Assembly (NCBI RefSeq): GCF_014279895.1
Contig: NZ_CP047954.1
Coordinates: forward strand, 2,046,001-2,110,000
DNA: 64,000 nucleotides
Direction: 5' to 3'
Source: Synechococcus sp. M16.1
GTDB lineage: Bacteria > Cyanobacteriota > Cyanobacteriia > PCC-6307 > Cyanobiaceae
How positions within the stretch are numbered: position 1 is the first letter of the stretch; each line of letters opens with the position of its first letter. The notes below the pieces were generated by a model. That model saw nothing but the letters and a program-made list of their open reading frames with translations, did no database searches and was not told the DNA's origin. The position numbers and the translations under genes are program-made. This document shows positions 52,589 to 62,347 of the stretch, one piece after another.

Positions 52589-53767
52589 ATGCCGTCGTTT
52601 CCACGCACCGTGATGCTGCTGGGCAGCGGGGAGCTGGGCAAGGAGGTGGCCATTGCTGCCCAACGGCTTGGCTGCCGGGTGATCGCCTGCGATCGCTATG
52701 CCGCTGCCCCGGCCATGCAGGTAGCGGACGTGGCCGAAGTGCTGCCGATGACCGATGCCGATGCCTTGCTGGAGGTGGTCAGGCGCCACCAACCCGACGT
52801 GGTGATCCCGGAGATCGAAGCACTCGCCGTGCATGCCCTGGCGGAACTCGAACAAGAAGGGATCACCGTGATTCCCACGGCCCGCGCGACGGCCGTCACG
52901 ATGAACCGAGACCGCATCCGCGACCTGGCGGCCGGCGAACTCGGTCTCCGCACCGCCCGCTTCGCCTATGCCTCCAGTGCTGAGGAACTCACGGCAGTGG
53001 CGGAACCACTGGGCTGGCCCGTCGTGGTGAAACCGGTGATGAGTTCCTCCGGCAAAGGCCAGAGCGTGGTGACCTGTGCAGACGATCTGCCCAAGGCCTG
53101 GGAGGCCGCCATGGCCGGTGCACGGGGCACCTCAACCCAGGTGATCGTGGAGGAATTTCTTCATTTCGATCTGGAGATCACCCTGCTCACCATCCGTCAG
53201 CGCAATGGCGAAACCCTGTTCTGTGCGCCGATCGGCCACGAACAGGAAGGAGGGGACTATCAATGCAGCTGGCAGCCCGCTCAACTCAGCGACCAACAAC
53301 TGCGTCAGGCCCAGGCCATGGCCAAAACCGTCACCGACAACCTGGGCGGTGCCGGTCTGTTCGGGGTGGAGTTTTTCCTCTGTGGCGATGAGGTGATTTT
53401 TTCTGAACTGTCGCCCCGGCCGCACGACACTGGCCTGGTGACCCTGATCAGCCAGAACCTGAGCGAGTTCGAACTGCATCTGCGTGCTGTTCTCGGTCTG
53501 CCGATCCCCACCATCACGGCAGCTGATGCGGCCGCCAGCCGCGTGATCCTGGCCCAAACGAACATGGACTCCGTGGCTTTTGAAGGGGTCGAACAAGCGC
53601 TCACGGAAGCTGACACCCAAGTGCTGCTGTTCGGCAAGCCCACAGCCCGCCCCGGTCGACGCATGGGTGTGGCCCTGGCAAGGGGAGGAGATCGGAAGGA
53701 AGCACAAGCAAAGGCCGACAGGGCAGCCGCCTGTGTGACCGTGATTCCAGGATCAACGGCTGCCTGA
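52589..53767 (+). CDS. purT: Formate-dependent phosphoribosylglycinamide formyltransferase
   Basis: 392 aa from ATG at 52589 (MPSFPRTVMLLGSGELGKEV); ATGs at 52559 and 52562 would add about 10 residues. ATP-grasp motifs: VVKPVMSSSGKGQSVV, VIVEEFLHFDLEITLLT, GLFGVEFFLCGDEVIFSELSPRPHDTG. It formylates glycinamide ribonucleotide directly with formate and ATP in purine synthesis, alternative to PurN. It fits with purU at 42 kb as a formate source. The end overlaps the convergent sps gene by 15 bases. Confidence 0.95.
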   Translation: MPSFPRTVMLLGSGELGKEVAIAAQRLGCRVIACDRYAAAPAMQVADVAEVLPMTDADALLEVVRRHQPDVVIPEIEALAVHALAELEQEGITVIPTARATAVTMNRDRIRDLAAGELGLRTARFAYASSAEELTAVAEPLGWPVVVKPVMSSSGKGQSVVTCADDLPKAWEAAMAGARGTSTQVIVEEFLHFDLEITLLTIRQRNGETLFCAPIGHEQEGGDYQCSWQPAQLSDQQLRQAQAMAKTVTDNLGGAGLFGVEFFLCGDEVIFSELSPRPHDTGLVTLISQNLSEFELHLRAVLGLPIPTITAADAAASRVILAQTNMDSVAFEGVEQALTEADTQVLLFGKPTARPGRRMGVALARGGDRKEAQAKADRAAACVTVIPGSTAA

Positions 53768-55876
53768 AAATCGGTAGTGGGTTAAGCCATCCAGCACGGC
53801 TCCAACACTGGGGCGTTTCGAGACGTACACCCGCTGCTGGGTCCGTTGGCCCAACAGGCAGGGATCGTGATCCGCAGGAACCACGGTGGCAGGCAAACCA
53901 TCCAGCAACTCTCCATCCCCCTGCTGACTGGCCACCACCAGAACCTGCTGCAGAGGGAGCTGCCAGGACTGGGCCAGAAAACGGATGGCCTCACTGCGGG
54001 ACGCGCGCTGGGGAAGAACATCCAGAAACCAATGGCAACGGAGCTGAGGTTCCGCCTGCAGACCATGGCGGCGCAGGCACTGACGGGCCAAACCAATCAG
54101 GCTGCGGTTGGAAGCACGCAACAGGTAGCTGACCTTGAAGGGACTCTGATGATCCGGGTCCTGAAGCTGAAGGTGTTCCTCGAGTTGACCCATCGCTGCG
54201 AGCACAGCCTCGCGATCCCAGGCTTGGCTGATGCGCTTCGCCCACACGGGATCTTCCACGCGATCCGAGCTGTGGTGAATCTCGGTTCCAGCCCGGCAGA
54301 TCCAGGCCTTGGGTTCGGGAAGATGCAACTCCTGGTAGCGCTGACGCGCCTGATCCAGCGACCGCCCCGTGAGAATCACCAAGCCTGTCGACGCGGCGAA
54401 GGGTTCGGCCTGAAGCCGATCGCGCAGATGCGCAAGGGAGCGTTCCTCCGGCAGCTCCAAGCAGCTGTCGAGATCCAGCGCCAACAGCCTGGAGACGGGG
54501 CTGGGCCGCCGCACCACCGACATTCCACGCACTGGTGACACGCGAACTTTCTGCTGCATCAGGGCGAGGTACTGACACACATGGGCATCCCAGCTGAAGT
54601 GCCGACTGATGGCCTCAACCCCGTTGTCACTCCAACGGCGCCAACGGGAGCGATCACTGCCGGCCAATTCCAGGGCCTCCTGAAGTGCTCCGGGATCGGT
54701 GACGTCCGCCAGAAGACCGTTGTCGCAACGGTGTTGGATGTCCCGTGGACCGCCATCGTCGGTAGCCACCATCGGCAAACCACAGGCCGCGGCCTCCAGA
54801 AGGGTGAGTCCGAAGGGTTCGGTCAACGCCGGGTTCACAAACAGCCCCCCACGGCGCGCCGCCCAGCGATAAAGGGCAGGAATCTGGGCACGGCTGTGTT
54901 GTTTGGGATAGGCCACCTGGCCATAGAGATCAAAGCGATCCACCAGATCGAACACCTGCTGGAGCACATCGCGCTGCTGCTTCTCGAGCTCACGCGGGTC
55001 ATCCCGACAGCCCAGCACAAGCACCAGGTTGTGACGCTGCCGCAGCACCGGCGACTGACCAAAGGCTTCCACCAGAGCGGGAATGTTCTTGCGCCGCACC
55101 GCACGGGAAATCGCCAGCAGGGGCGGACGATCCGGCTCCCTGAGGAAAGGCTGCAACAGGCTTTGCAACGCGGAGCATTCCTGCGATGAACCGTGGGGAT
55201 GGAACCGGGAAGCATCAACGCCAGGGGGCACCACCGCCGCCTGATCCGTCTGAAAGTGGCCGTAGCGGCAGTACTGCTGATCCGCCTCCTGACGGGTGCT
55301 GGTGATCACCAGATCCGCCTGGGCGAGAGCACGCTCTTCGGCGTCAATGCGCCGGCTGATGGCATAGGTCTGCTCAAGTTGAGAGCGATCCAAGCCACCA
55401 GCCAGGAGACGACGCTGTTTCTCCCGGCCGAGGGAATGACCCGTAAAAACAAGCGGAATGCCCAACCGCTGACTGACGAGAGCACCCACCAGACCGGCAT
55501 CGGCGTAATGAGCATGAATCCAATCGACCCTCTGGCCGGGCTGGCTCAGATGTTCCACCAGCTGATCAGCCAGCTCCTCGAGATGGGGCCAAAGCAACTC
55601 CTTGCGCAGATACCGCTTGGGACCAAAAGGAAAGCGCAGGATGCGGGCCCCTGGAGCAATGGCTTCGACCCGTTGGCTGTAATCGAGATCGACCCGACGG
55701 TCCTGAATCAGGCGGGTGACCACATCAACCTGCTCAACCTCCGCCCGCTGCGCCAGGCTGCGCACGAGCTCCAGCACATACAGGGTCTGACCACCGGTAT
55801 CAGCATCCCGCCCCAGTTCGAGCTCATGGGAACGAAACAGACCGTGAAGGTGCAGATGCAACAACCGGATCCCCAT
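53753..55876 (-). CDS. sps: Sucrose-phosphate synthase with C-terminal HAD (SPP-like) domain
   Basis: 707 aa from ATG at 55876; a GTG at 55885 would add 3. GT-B glycosyltransferase part (about 1-450): GRDADTGGQTLYVLELVRSL, DWIHAHYADAGLVG, FTGHSLGREK, and LTEPFGLTLLEAAACGLPMVAT for UDP-glucose. The HAD part has DLDSC in place of DLDxT, TGRS, a Lys in FKVSY, and QQGDGELLDG instead of the GDSxxD motif of active sucrose-phosphate phosphatase. Synthase activity is likely; phosphatase activity is doubtful. Sucrose is a compatible solute. Convergent with purT. Confidence 0.92.
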   Translation of the reverse strand: MGIRLLHLHLHGLFRSHELELGRDADTGGQTLYVLELVRSLAQRAEVEQVDVVTRLIQDRRVDLDYSQRVEAIAPGARILRFPFGPKRYLRKELLWPHLEELADQLVEHLSQPGQRVDWIHAHYADAGLVGALVSQRLGIPLVFTGHSLGREKQRRLLAGGLDRSQLEQTYAISRRIDAEERALAQADLVITSTRQEADQQYCRYGHFQTDQAAVVPPGVDASRFHPHGSSQECSALQSLLQPFLREPDRPPLLAISRAVRRKNIPALVEAFGQSPVLRQRHNLVLVLGCRDDPRELEKQQRDVLQQVFDLVDRFDLYGQVAYPKQHSRAQIPALYRWAARRGGLFVNPALTEPFGLTLLEAAACGLPMVATDDGGPRDIQHRCDNGLLADVTDPGALQEALELAGSDRSRWRRWSDNGVEAISRHFSWDAHVCQYLALMQQKVRVSPVRGMSVVRRPSPVSRLLALDLDSCLELPEERSLAHLRDRLQAEPFAASTGLVILTGRSLDQARQRYQELHLPEPKAWICRAGTEIHHSSDRVEDPVWAKRISQAWDREAVLAAMGQLEEHLQLQDPDHQSPFKVSYLLRASNRSLIGLARQCLRRHGLQAEPQLRCHWFLDVLPQRASRSEAIRFLAQSWQLPLQQVLVVASQQGDGELLDGLPATVVPADHDPCLLGQRTQQRVYVSKRPSVGAVLDGLTHYRFSGSR

Positions 55877-56082
55877 TCGCTCCACTCACAAACAACAACG
55901 GGACGCAGATTCGGTGCCGTTGTTTTTTCTTTAGAGGCGGAAGAAGGGATAAAAAATGAAAAAAACCTTAGAAGAGCTGCAAATCAAACCGAGCAAGAAA
56001 GCTGAGTTGTGTTGTCGTGCAATGGATCTGAGCTGTATGGACAACAGTTAAAGGCTCAGCCTGTTGTAACAAGCCAGCAACG

Positions 56083-57579
56083 TCAGAGGCGGTCGCTGAC
56101 GTCGACAAGGCTGCCCCGCTCGTCACCCCAACCACCCCCAGAGAAGCTGACGGCGCCATCCACCTCGAGCTGCTCGTTGATCCAGCCAAGGATGACCGGC
56201 CCAACCTGTGCCGGGGACGGCTCACCGCGAAAACTGCGAAGGCTGAAGTGGTCTGCACCCTGCACCAACACCAGGCGGTGACCCAAGCGCGCGGCCTTGC
56301 TCTCACGCATCGGAGCGATCGCTTCCGGACCCGAAGGCACCACCCAATCGCGGGTACCGCTGATCAACAACAACTTGGCTGGAAGCCTCTCCAAGCGACT
56401 GCCGTCGAACAACAGACGCAAGGGCGGGCTGACGGCCACAACAGCCTTGACCCTTGGATCAGCAACAGCGGCTTGATTCACCCCCGAGAGCCAACTGCAT
56501 TGGAGCACCCAGCTGATGTTGCGCTCCGGATCCTTGAGGTCACTGCAACGGGATTTGAGTTGTCGATCAGTTGGAATACCACCGGCCAGTTGAAGCGTGG
56601 TGGTGGCTCCCCAGGAGTGACCCACCACCGCAACGGCATCGGTGTTCAACCTGGCCCCAGGCAGAAGACGGCCTGAACTGATGGCATCCAACAAAGCGGA
56701 AACATCCAGGGGCCGAAGCCGCAACTCTTCAGGCCCAGGCGGCGGCGCATCACCAGCAAGCATCGCCTTCTGCTGATTGAAATCACTGCCGAGGTGGTCT
56801 GGCAGCAGCACGGTGTAGCCATGGGCGGCTAGCACCTCAGCCCAACCTTCAAAGGATTCCGGATCGTCCCAGAGCCCGTGGGAAATCACGACCAAACGTC
56901 CGTTAGCTGGCGCTGCAGGCTGAAGCGTCAGAACCCGCAAGGGTTTGGGCCGATGGGGAACGGACACCTGAACAACCTCACGGGACCAACCGGAGCGCAG
57001 TGGCTCCCGCAGATCAGCCGTCACAGATGCAGCCTCAAGGGAACGGGCCAAGGCAACCCCCTCCTCAAGATTGGTTTTAAGCCGGTTGGCCACCTCAGCG
57101 AGGCGGGATAAATCGATCGATGCCTGCTCTCCAGGCAACTCCCTCAAAAAGCCAAGAATGTTGGGTTGCCCCCGGCGTTCAGCACGAATCAAGGCTTCGG
57201 TCAGCATCCGCCCGCTGTCGTCCAGCTCAACCCCCTCGAGAGACACAACCTGCGTCGCCGCATGGAGGGCCTGCTCCAGCAGCGGTTGACCGGTCGATCC
57301 CGCCAGCAATGCCTTGGTCTCCAGGGGCAGCGGCATAAGGAACACCTGGCGCAGCAGCGGCAACAACTTGCCTCCACTGGCCAATTCCAGATCCTGCAGA
57401 TCCGGACTGGCCTGAATCAGTTGTTCAGCCGACTCACCGTCAGCGAAGTTGATCGTGATCTGCGTCTCCAGAAACGGCAGACGCAACACGAACCGCTCCA
57501 AAGCTGAAGCGGGGCCCCCACCAAGCGCCAGTGACATGCCAAACGCCAGAGCCGCCAGGTGGGTGCGAAGTCGGGCCAT
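56083..57579 (-). CDS. Alpha/beta hydrolase with N-terminal DUF1400-like domain
   Basis: 498 aa from ATG at 57579, which overlaps the uvrA stop (TGATG). A signal peptide (LAALAFGMSLALGGGPASA) implies export. Residues about 25-190 form the helical DUF1400-like part (LERFVLRLPFLETQITI, LLPLLRQVFLMPLP). The hydrolase part has HGLWDDPESFEGWAEVLAAHGY, the nucleophile elbow GHSWGA, GTRDWVVP and a late His in GADHF. Substrate unknown. A 207-base gap with poly-A/T tracts lies between its stop and the sps start. Confidence 0.82.
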   Translation of the reverse strand: MARLRTHLAALAFGMSLALGGGPASALERFVLRLPFLETQITINFADGESAEQLIQASPDLQDLELASGGKLLPLLRQVFLMPLPLETKALLAGSTGQPLLEQALHAATQVVSLEGVELDDSGRMLTEALIRAERRGQPNILGFLRELPGEQASIDLSRLAEVANRLKTNLEEGVALARSLEAASVTADLREPLRSGWSREVVQVSVPHRPKPLRVLTLQPAAPANGRLVVISHGLWDDPESFEGWAEVLAAHGYTVLLPDHLGSDFNQQKAMLAGDAPPPGPEELRLRPLDVSALLDAISSGRLLPGARLNTDAVAVVGHSWGATTTLQLAGGIPTDRQLKSRCSDLKDPERNISWVLQCSWLSGVNQAAVADPRVKAVVAVSPPLRLLFDGSRLERLPAKLLLISGTRDWVVPSGPEAIAPMRESKAARLGHRLVLVQGADHFSLRSFRGEPSPAQVGPVILGWINEQLEVDGAVSFSGGGWGDERGSLVDVSDRL

Positions 57580-60542
57580 CAAGCCGCCAGGGAAACGGGG
57601 AGTTCTGGTGGATGCTGCTCCAAAACTCGAGCCAGGTAGCGGCCGGTATGACTGGTGGGGTGCTGGGCGACCTCTTCTGGAGTGCCGGTAACCAGGATCT
57701 CGCCACCTTTGTCACCACCCTCAGGGCCGAGATCAATAATCCAGTCGCTGCAACGGATCACGTCAAGATTGTGCTCGATGCAGATAATCGAGTTGCCCTT
57801 GTCCACCAACCGCTGCATCACATCCATCAGCTTGTGCACGTCATAGAAGCTGAGGCCGGTCGTGGGCTCATCAATTAGATAAAGGGTCTTTCCAGTGGCC
57901 CGCCGTGACAGCTCCGTCGCCAGCTTCACCCGCTGGGCCTCACCCCCCGAAAGGGTTGGCGCCGGCTGGCCGAGCTTCACGTAGCCCAGGCCCACATCCA
58001 CCAAAGTGCGCAAGCGATCAGCCGCCTGAGGGATGGCATCAAACACCTCAGCGGCCTGCTCCACCGTCATCTGCAGCACATCCGCGATGGTGTAGCCCTT
58101 GTATTTCACCTGCAGGGTTTCGCGGTTGAACCGGGCGCCCTTGCAGACGTCGCACTGGACGTACACATCCGGCAGGAAGTTCATCTCAATCACGTTCACG
58201 CCCTGGCCACGGCAAGCCTCACAGCGGCCACCCTTCACGTTGAAGCTGAACTGACCCACCTGGTAACCGCGGGCCTTGGCCTCCACCGTGGCGGCAAACA
58301 CCTGACGGATCGGATCAAAGGCACCGGTGTAGGTGGCTGGATTGGAGCGGGGCGTGCGTCCAATCGGGCTCTGATCGATGACGATCACCTTGTCGATCGA
58401 CTTCAACCCCCGCAACTCCCCCAGACCCTGCGGAAAGGGCACCTTCAGACCCAAGCCGTTCTCCAGGGCGGGATGCAGAAGCTCATTCACCAGGGTGCTC
58501 TTGCCGCTGCCACTCACCCCGGTGACGGACACCAACCGGCCCAAGGGAAACTCAACCGAAACGTTCTTGAGGTTGTTGCGGTTGCAATCGATCAACTTGA
58601 GTGAGCGCGAACCGCTCTCGCGGCGTTCGGCCGGCGTTGGAATCGAGCGACGGCCACTCAGGTAAGCGCCGGTAAGGGATTCGCTGCTGGCCACCAGGTC
58701 ATCGAAACTTCCCTCCGCAACGATGTGGCCCCCATGGACGCCAGCACCAGGGCCGATGTCCACCACGTGATCGGCAGCACGGATGGTGTCTTCATCGTGT
58801 TCCACCACCACCAGAGTGTTTCCGAGATCCCGAAGCCGCACCAAGGTGTTCAGGAGACGGTCGTTGTCCCGCTGATGCAAACCAATGCTCGGCTCATCCA
58901 GCACGTACAGCACCCCGGTGAGACCAGCACCGATCTGAGTCGCCAGGCGGATGCGCTGAGCTTCACCACCGGAGAGCGTCATCGCCGGTCGGTCCAGGCT
59001 CAGATAGTCGAGACCAACATCAAGCAGGAATTTCAAACGAAGGCGGATTTCCCTGAGCACCAGATCACCGATCTGGATCTGACGGGGATTCAGCAAAGGC
59101 TCTGAACCCTCATGAGCCCCCACACCCATCAGTTTTTCGATCCGTTCCAGGGTCTGACCGACGCTGACGGCCGTGAGTTCTGGAATCCGATACGGCCCCA
59201 CCTTCACCGCCAGGGCCTCGGGACGAAGCCGCTGACCAGCACAGCTGGCACAGGGCACCAACTCCAGATATTTCTCCAGCTTCTGGCGCTGCGACTCGCC
59301 ACTGGCATCACGGAGCTGCCGCTCGAGGATCGGGAGGATGCCTTCGAAGGGTCGGGTGTATCCGCCTTTGCCTTTGCGGTAACGGCTGTCGGCCTGGATC
59401 AGAATCGGTTCGCGGCTCCCATTAAGCAGCACATCCCGCTGCTCATCCGTGAGCTCATTCCATGGGGTCTTGATCTCGAAGCCGAAGGCCTCACCCACCG
59501 AATAAAGCAACGAGAAGTAGTAGCTGTTGTCCTTCTCGGCCCAGGGAGCGACTGCGGAATACACCGGCTGAGTTGGATCCGGAATCACCCGGTCCACGGT
59601 GAATTTGCGCAGATGGCCGATGCCATGGCAGGCCTCACAGGCGCCGTAAGGGCTGTTGAACGAAAACAGCCGCGGAGACAGCTCCTCCATCACAGCGCCA
59701 TGAACAGGGCAGGCGAAGTTTTCGGAGTAGAGACGCTCCCGTTCAACGCCGTCGGGAAGCTCCTCCCCTTTCTTGGGAACCACCTCCACCAACGCCAGAC
59801 CATCGCCGCGTTTGAGGGCCGTACGCAATGAATCGGTCAGCCGTTCCTGGATCCCCTCACGGGCCACAAGACGATCGACCACCACCTCAATGTTGTGGGT
59901 GTGGTTCTTGTCGAGCTCGATGTTGTCGGCCAGCTCGCGCACCTCACCGTTGATGCGCACCCGGGCGAAACCTTCGGCCGCCAAACCACTGATCAACTTG
60001 GTGTGGGTGCCCTTCTTGCCGCGCACCACCGGCGCCAACAGCTGATAGCGGGTTCCCTCCGGCAGCAGAAGGATCTGATCGACCATTTCGTCGATGCTCT
60101 GCGGCTTGATCGAACGGCCACACTTGGGGCAGTGGGGCTCTCCGGCGCGGCCGAACAGCAGACGGAGATAGTCCTGAATCTCCGTGACCGTGCCCACCGT
60201 GGAGCGCGGGTTGTGACTGGTGGATTTCTGATCAATCGAAATCGCCGGAGACAGGCCCTCGATGGCATCGACATCGGGCTTGTCCACCTGCCCCAGAAAC
60301 TGGCGGGCATAGGCCGAAAGACTTTCGACGTAGCGGCGCTGTCCCTCGGCAAAGATCGTGTCGAAGGCAAGTGAACTCTTGCCGCTGCCACTCACCCCGG
60401 TGAACACCACCAGCTTGTTGCGCGGGATGGTTACGTCGACGTTCTTGAGGTTGTGCTGCCGCGCACCCCTCACTCGAATCACATCGTCCTGAGTCGCCAG
60501 CGGGCCAGCTGAGTTAGCGATCTTGGCAGCAGCTCGCGCCAT
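57579..60542 (-). CDS. uvrA: Excinuclease ABC subunit A
   Basis: 987 aa, ATG at 60542. Two ABC ATPase halves with Walker [11 protein letters not shown] and [10 protein letters not shown], signatures [16 protein letters not shown] and [16 protein letters not shown], and Zn motifs CPKC..., [10 protein letters not shown] and CEACRGQG ... CDVCKG. It starts the nucleotide excision repair search for DNA damage with UvrB. Complete. The start is 45 bases from the recN stop on the same strand, so recN, uvrA and the hydrolase may form one unit. Confidence 0.98.
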   Translation of the reverse strand: MARAAAKIANSAGPLATQDDVIRVRGARQHNLKNVDVTIPRNKLVVFTGVSGSGKSSLAFDTIFAEGQRRYVESLSAYARQFLGQVDKPDVDAIEGLSPAISIDQKSTSHNPRSTVGTVTEIQDYLRLLFGRAGEPHCPKCGRSIKPQSIDEMVDQILLLPEGTRYQLLAPVVRGKKGTHTKLISGLAAEGFARVRINGEVRELADNIELDKNHTHNIEVVVDRLVAREGIQERLTDSLRTALKRGDGLALVEVVPKKGEELPDGVERERLYSENFACPVHGAVMEELSPRLFSFNSPYGACEACHGIGHLRKFTVDRVIPDPTQPVYSAVAPWAEKDNSYYFSLLYSVGEAFGFEIKTPWNELTDEQRDVLLNGSREPILIQADSRYRKGKGGYTRPFEGILPILERQLRDASGESQRQKLEKYLELVPCASCAGQRLRPEALAVKVGPYRIPELTAVSVGQTLERIEKLMGVGAHEGSEPLLNPRQIQIGDLVLREIRLRLKFLLDVGLDYLSLDRPAMTLSGGEAQRIRLATQIGAGLTGVLYVLDEPSIGLHQRDNDRLLNTLVRLRDLGNTLVVVEHDEDTIRAADHVVDIGPGAGVHGGHIVAEGSFDDLVASSESLTGAYLSGRRSIPTPAERRESGSRSLKLIDCNRNNLKNVSVEFPLGRLVSVTGVSGSGKSTLVNELLHPALENGLGLKVPFPQGLGELRGLKSIDKVIVIDQSPIGRTPRSNPATYTGAFDPIRQVFAATVEAKARGYQVGQFSFNVKGGRCEACRGQGVNVIEMNFLPDVYVQCDVCKGARFNRETLQVKYKGYTIADVLQMTVEQAAEVFDAIPQAADRLRTLVDVGLGYVKLGQPAPTLSGGEAQRVKLATELSRRATGKTLYLIDEPTTGLSFYDVHKLMDVMQRLVDKGNSIICIEHNLDVIRCSDWIIDLGPEGGDKGGEILVTGTPEEVAQHPTSHTGRYLARVLEQHPPELPVSLAA

Positions 60543-60587
60543 CAGGACCCGTTGGAAAGCTCAAGAGCTTAGGAAGAACTCAAACCT

Positions 60588-62270
60588 TCAAGCTGTTCGC
60601 TGGTCCAGCAGGCTCGCTGCATAGGCATCAGCCTGATCGCCACCAGCGAGATCTGCGAGCTCCTGGCGGCGTTCCTGAGTGTCCCGCAGTCGGGACACTC
60701 GCGAATGGGTGATGCCATCTTCCACATGCTTGCTCACCCGGAAATGGTGGTCAGCAACGGCTGCCACAAGCGGTTGGTGGGTGACGCAGAACACCTGTCG
60801 CTGACGGGCCAGGGTCTGAAGCAAATCGGCCATGGCTCCACTGACGCGTCCACTGACGCCAGCATCGATTTCATCGAACAACAGCGTGCTGGACCCATCC
60901 ACCGCGGCAAGGGTGGTCTTGAGCGCAAGCAGAAAACGGGACATCTCACCGCCAGAGGCCACCTCCGTTAGCGGTGCCATCGGTTGGCCGGGATTGGCGG
61001 AGAACAGGAATTGAACAGCGTCCGCCCCATGCTCAGCCGGATCACAGGGGGTGAGATCCACCTTGAAACGCACGTTGGCCAGGCGCATGGGTGGCAACAG
61101 CTTCAGCAACGAGGCCTCTAAGGCCTCCGCCGCCTTAAACCGCTCGCGACGCAGGGCCGCATTGGCCTGATCACGCGTCTGGCGACGGACGGTTTCGGCC
61201 TGTTGCAGGCGGGCGAGATCCGCCGCGAAGCCTTCCGATCCCAAACGATGAAGCAGCTCATCGCGCCGCTGAATCAAACCGGCCAGATCAAGGCCGTAAC
61301 GGCGCTGCAGCCGTTTTAAGACCGACAGACGGTCCTGAATCCGCTCCAGCTGGTCTGGATCGCTCTCCAGCGCCAGACCGTATTGATCGAGGGAGCGCAA
61401 CAAACCGTCCACACCTGCTTCGAGATCCAGCGCCTGATCACGCAGGGGCTCAAGCGAACCATCCAGCTGCGCCATGGCCTGCAGCTCCTGGATGCACGCC
61501 GCAAAATGATCCTGCAGGGAAGGCGCCTGATCCACACCGTCGCGGAGACGCCCAAACAGCAAGGCCAAACCCTCCAGCAGCCTCACGCCATGGACGAGGC
61601 GGTCTTGATCCTGTTCCAGCCTCTGCTGCTCGTCCGGGTCGTCGAGATCGGCAGCTTGCAGCTGCTCCAACTGCTCTTCCTGTTCAGCCTGCTCCTGTTC
61701 GGAGCGCTGCTGCTCCTGCTCAAGTGCTGTCAGGGCATCTGCAGCCTGGCGCCATTCGGTCCAGGCATCAGCCACCTGAACTTTGAGCTCAGCCAATGCA
61801 GATCCACCGAGACGATCAAGCCAGAGCCGTTGCTGCCCCGCCCGCGACAACAGCTGGGTCTGTCCCTGAACCGTGAGATCAATCAACAACGGCCTGAGCT
61901 CAAGCAACTGCTGACGGTTCACCGTGCTGCCATTCAGCCGACAGCGACTGGAGTAACGATCACCCTCCTGCCGTTTCCATTCGCGGCTGATCAGAAGCTC
62001 CTCTTCGGGATCAAACTCCGCCGCAATCAACCACTGCTCCAGGGCTGGGTTGAGTTGAAATGCAGCCTCGATCCTGGAGCGATCCGAACCCGTCCGCAGC
62101 AAACGAACGCCGCTGGAACCCTGCGCTCCACCCAGCACCGCATCGAGGGCATCAAGAAGAATCGATTTACCGGCGCCGGTCTCACCGGTGAGCACCGTGA
62201 AACCCGAGCTGAACTCCAGTTCAAGACTCTCAATCAGAGCGATGTTCTGCAGCAGCAGACCGGTGAGCAC
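60588..62270 (-). CDS. recN: DNA repair protein RecN
   Basis: 560 aa, GTG at 62270 (VLTGLLLQNIALIESLELEF). Walker A in VLTGETGAGKSILLDALDAV, a long coiled-coil (ALEQEQQRSEQEQAEQEEQL) and QVDVDE-type helices, then SGGEMSRFLLALKTTLA and LLFDEIDAGVSGRV as the second half of the ABC/SMC ATPase. It works in double-strand break repair. The chain is complete. It lies divergent from the ABC1 kinase with 77 bases between the starts. Confidence 0.95.
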   Translation of the reverse strand: MLTGLLLQNIALIESLELEFSSGFTVLTGETGAGKSILLDALDAVLGGAQGSSGVRLLRTGSDRSRIEAAFQLNPALEQWLIAAEFDPEEELLISREWKRQEGDRYSSRCRLNGSTVNRQQLLELRPLLIDLTVQGQTQLLSRAGQQRLWLDRLGGSALAELKVQVADAWTEWRQAADALTALEQEQQRSEQEQAEQEEQLEQLQAADLDDPDEQQRLEQDQDRLVHGVRLLEGLALLFGRLRDGVDQAPSLQDHFAACIQELQAMAQLDGSLEPLRDQALDLEAGVDGLLRSLDQYGLALESDPDQLERIQDRLSVLKRLQRRYGLDLAGLIQRRDELLHRLGSEGFAADLARLQQAETVRRQTRDQANAALRRERFKAAEALEASLLKLLPPMRLANVRFKVDLTPCDPAEHGADAVQFLFSANPGQPMAPLTEVASGGEMSRFLLALKTTLAAVDGSSTLLFDEIDAGVSGRVSGAMADLLQTLARQRQVFCVTHQPLVAAVADHHFRVSKHVEDGITHSRVSRLRDTQERRQELADLAGGDQADAYAASLLDQRTA

Positions 62271-62347
62271 GTCCAGCCCTGTGATGATGCCGACCGTAGC
62301 GGCAGCTTGGTTCGTTTAGAAGGGGTGTCGGACATCCCGATGAATTG

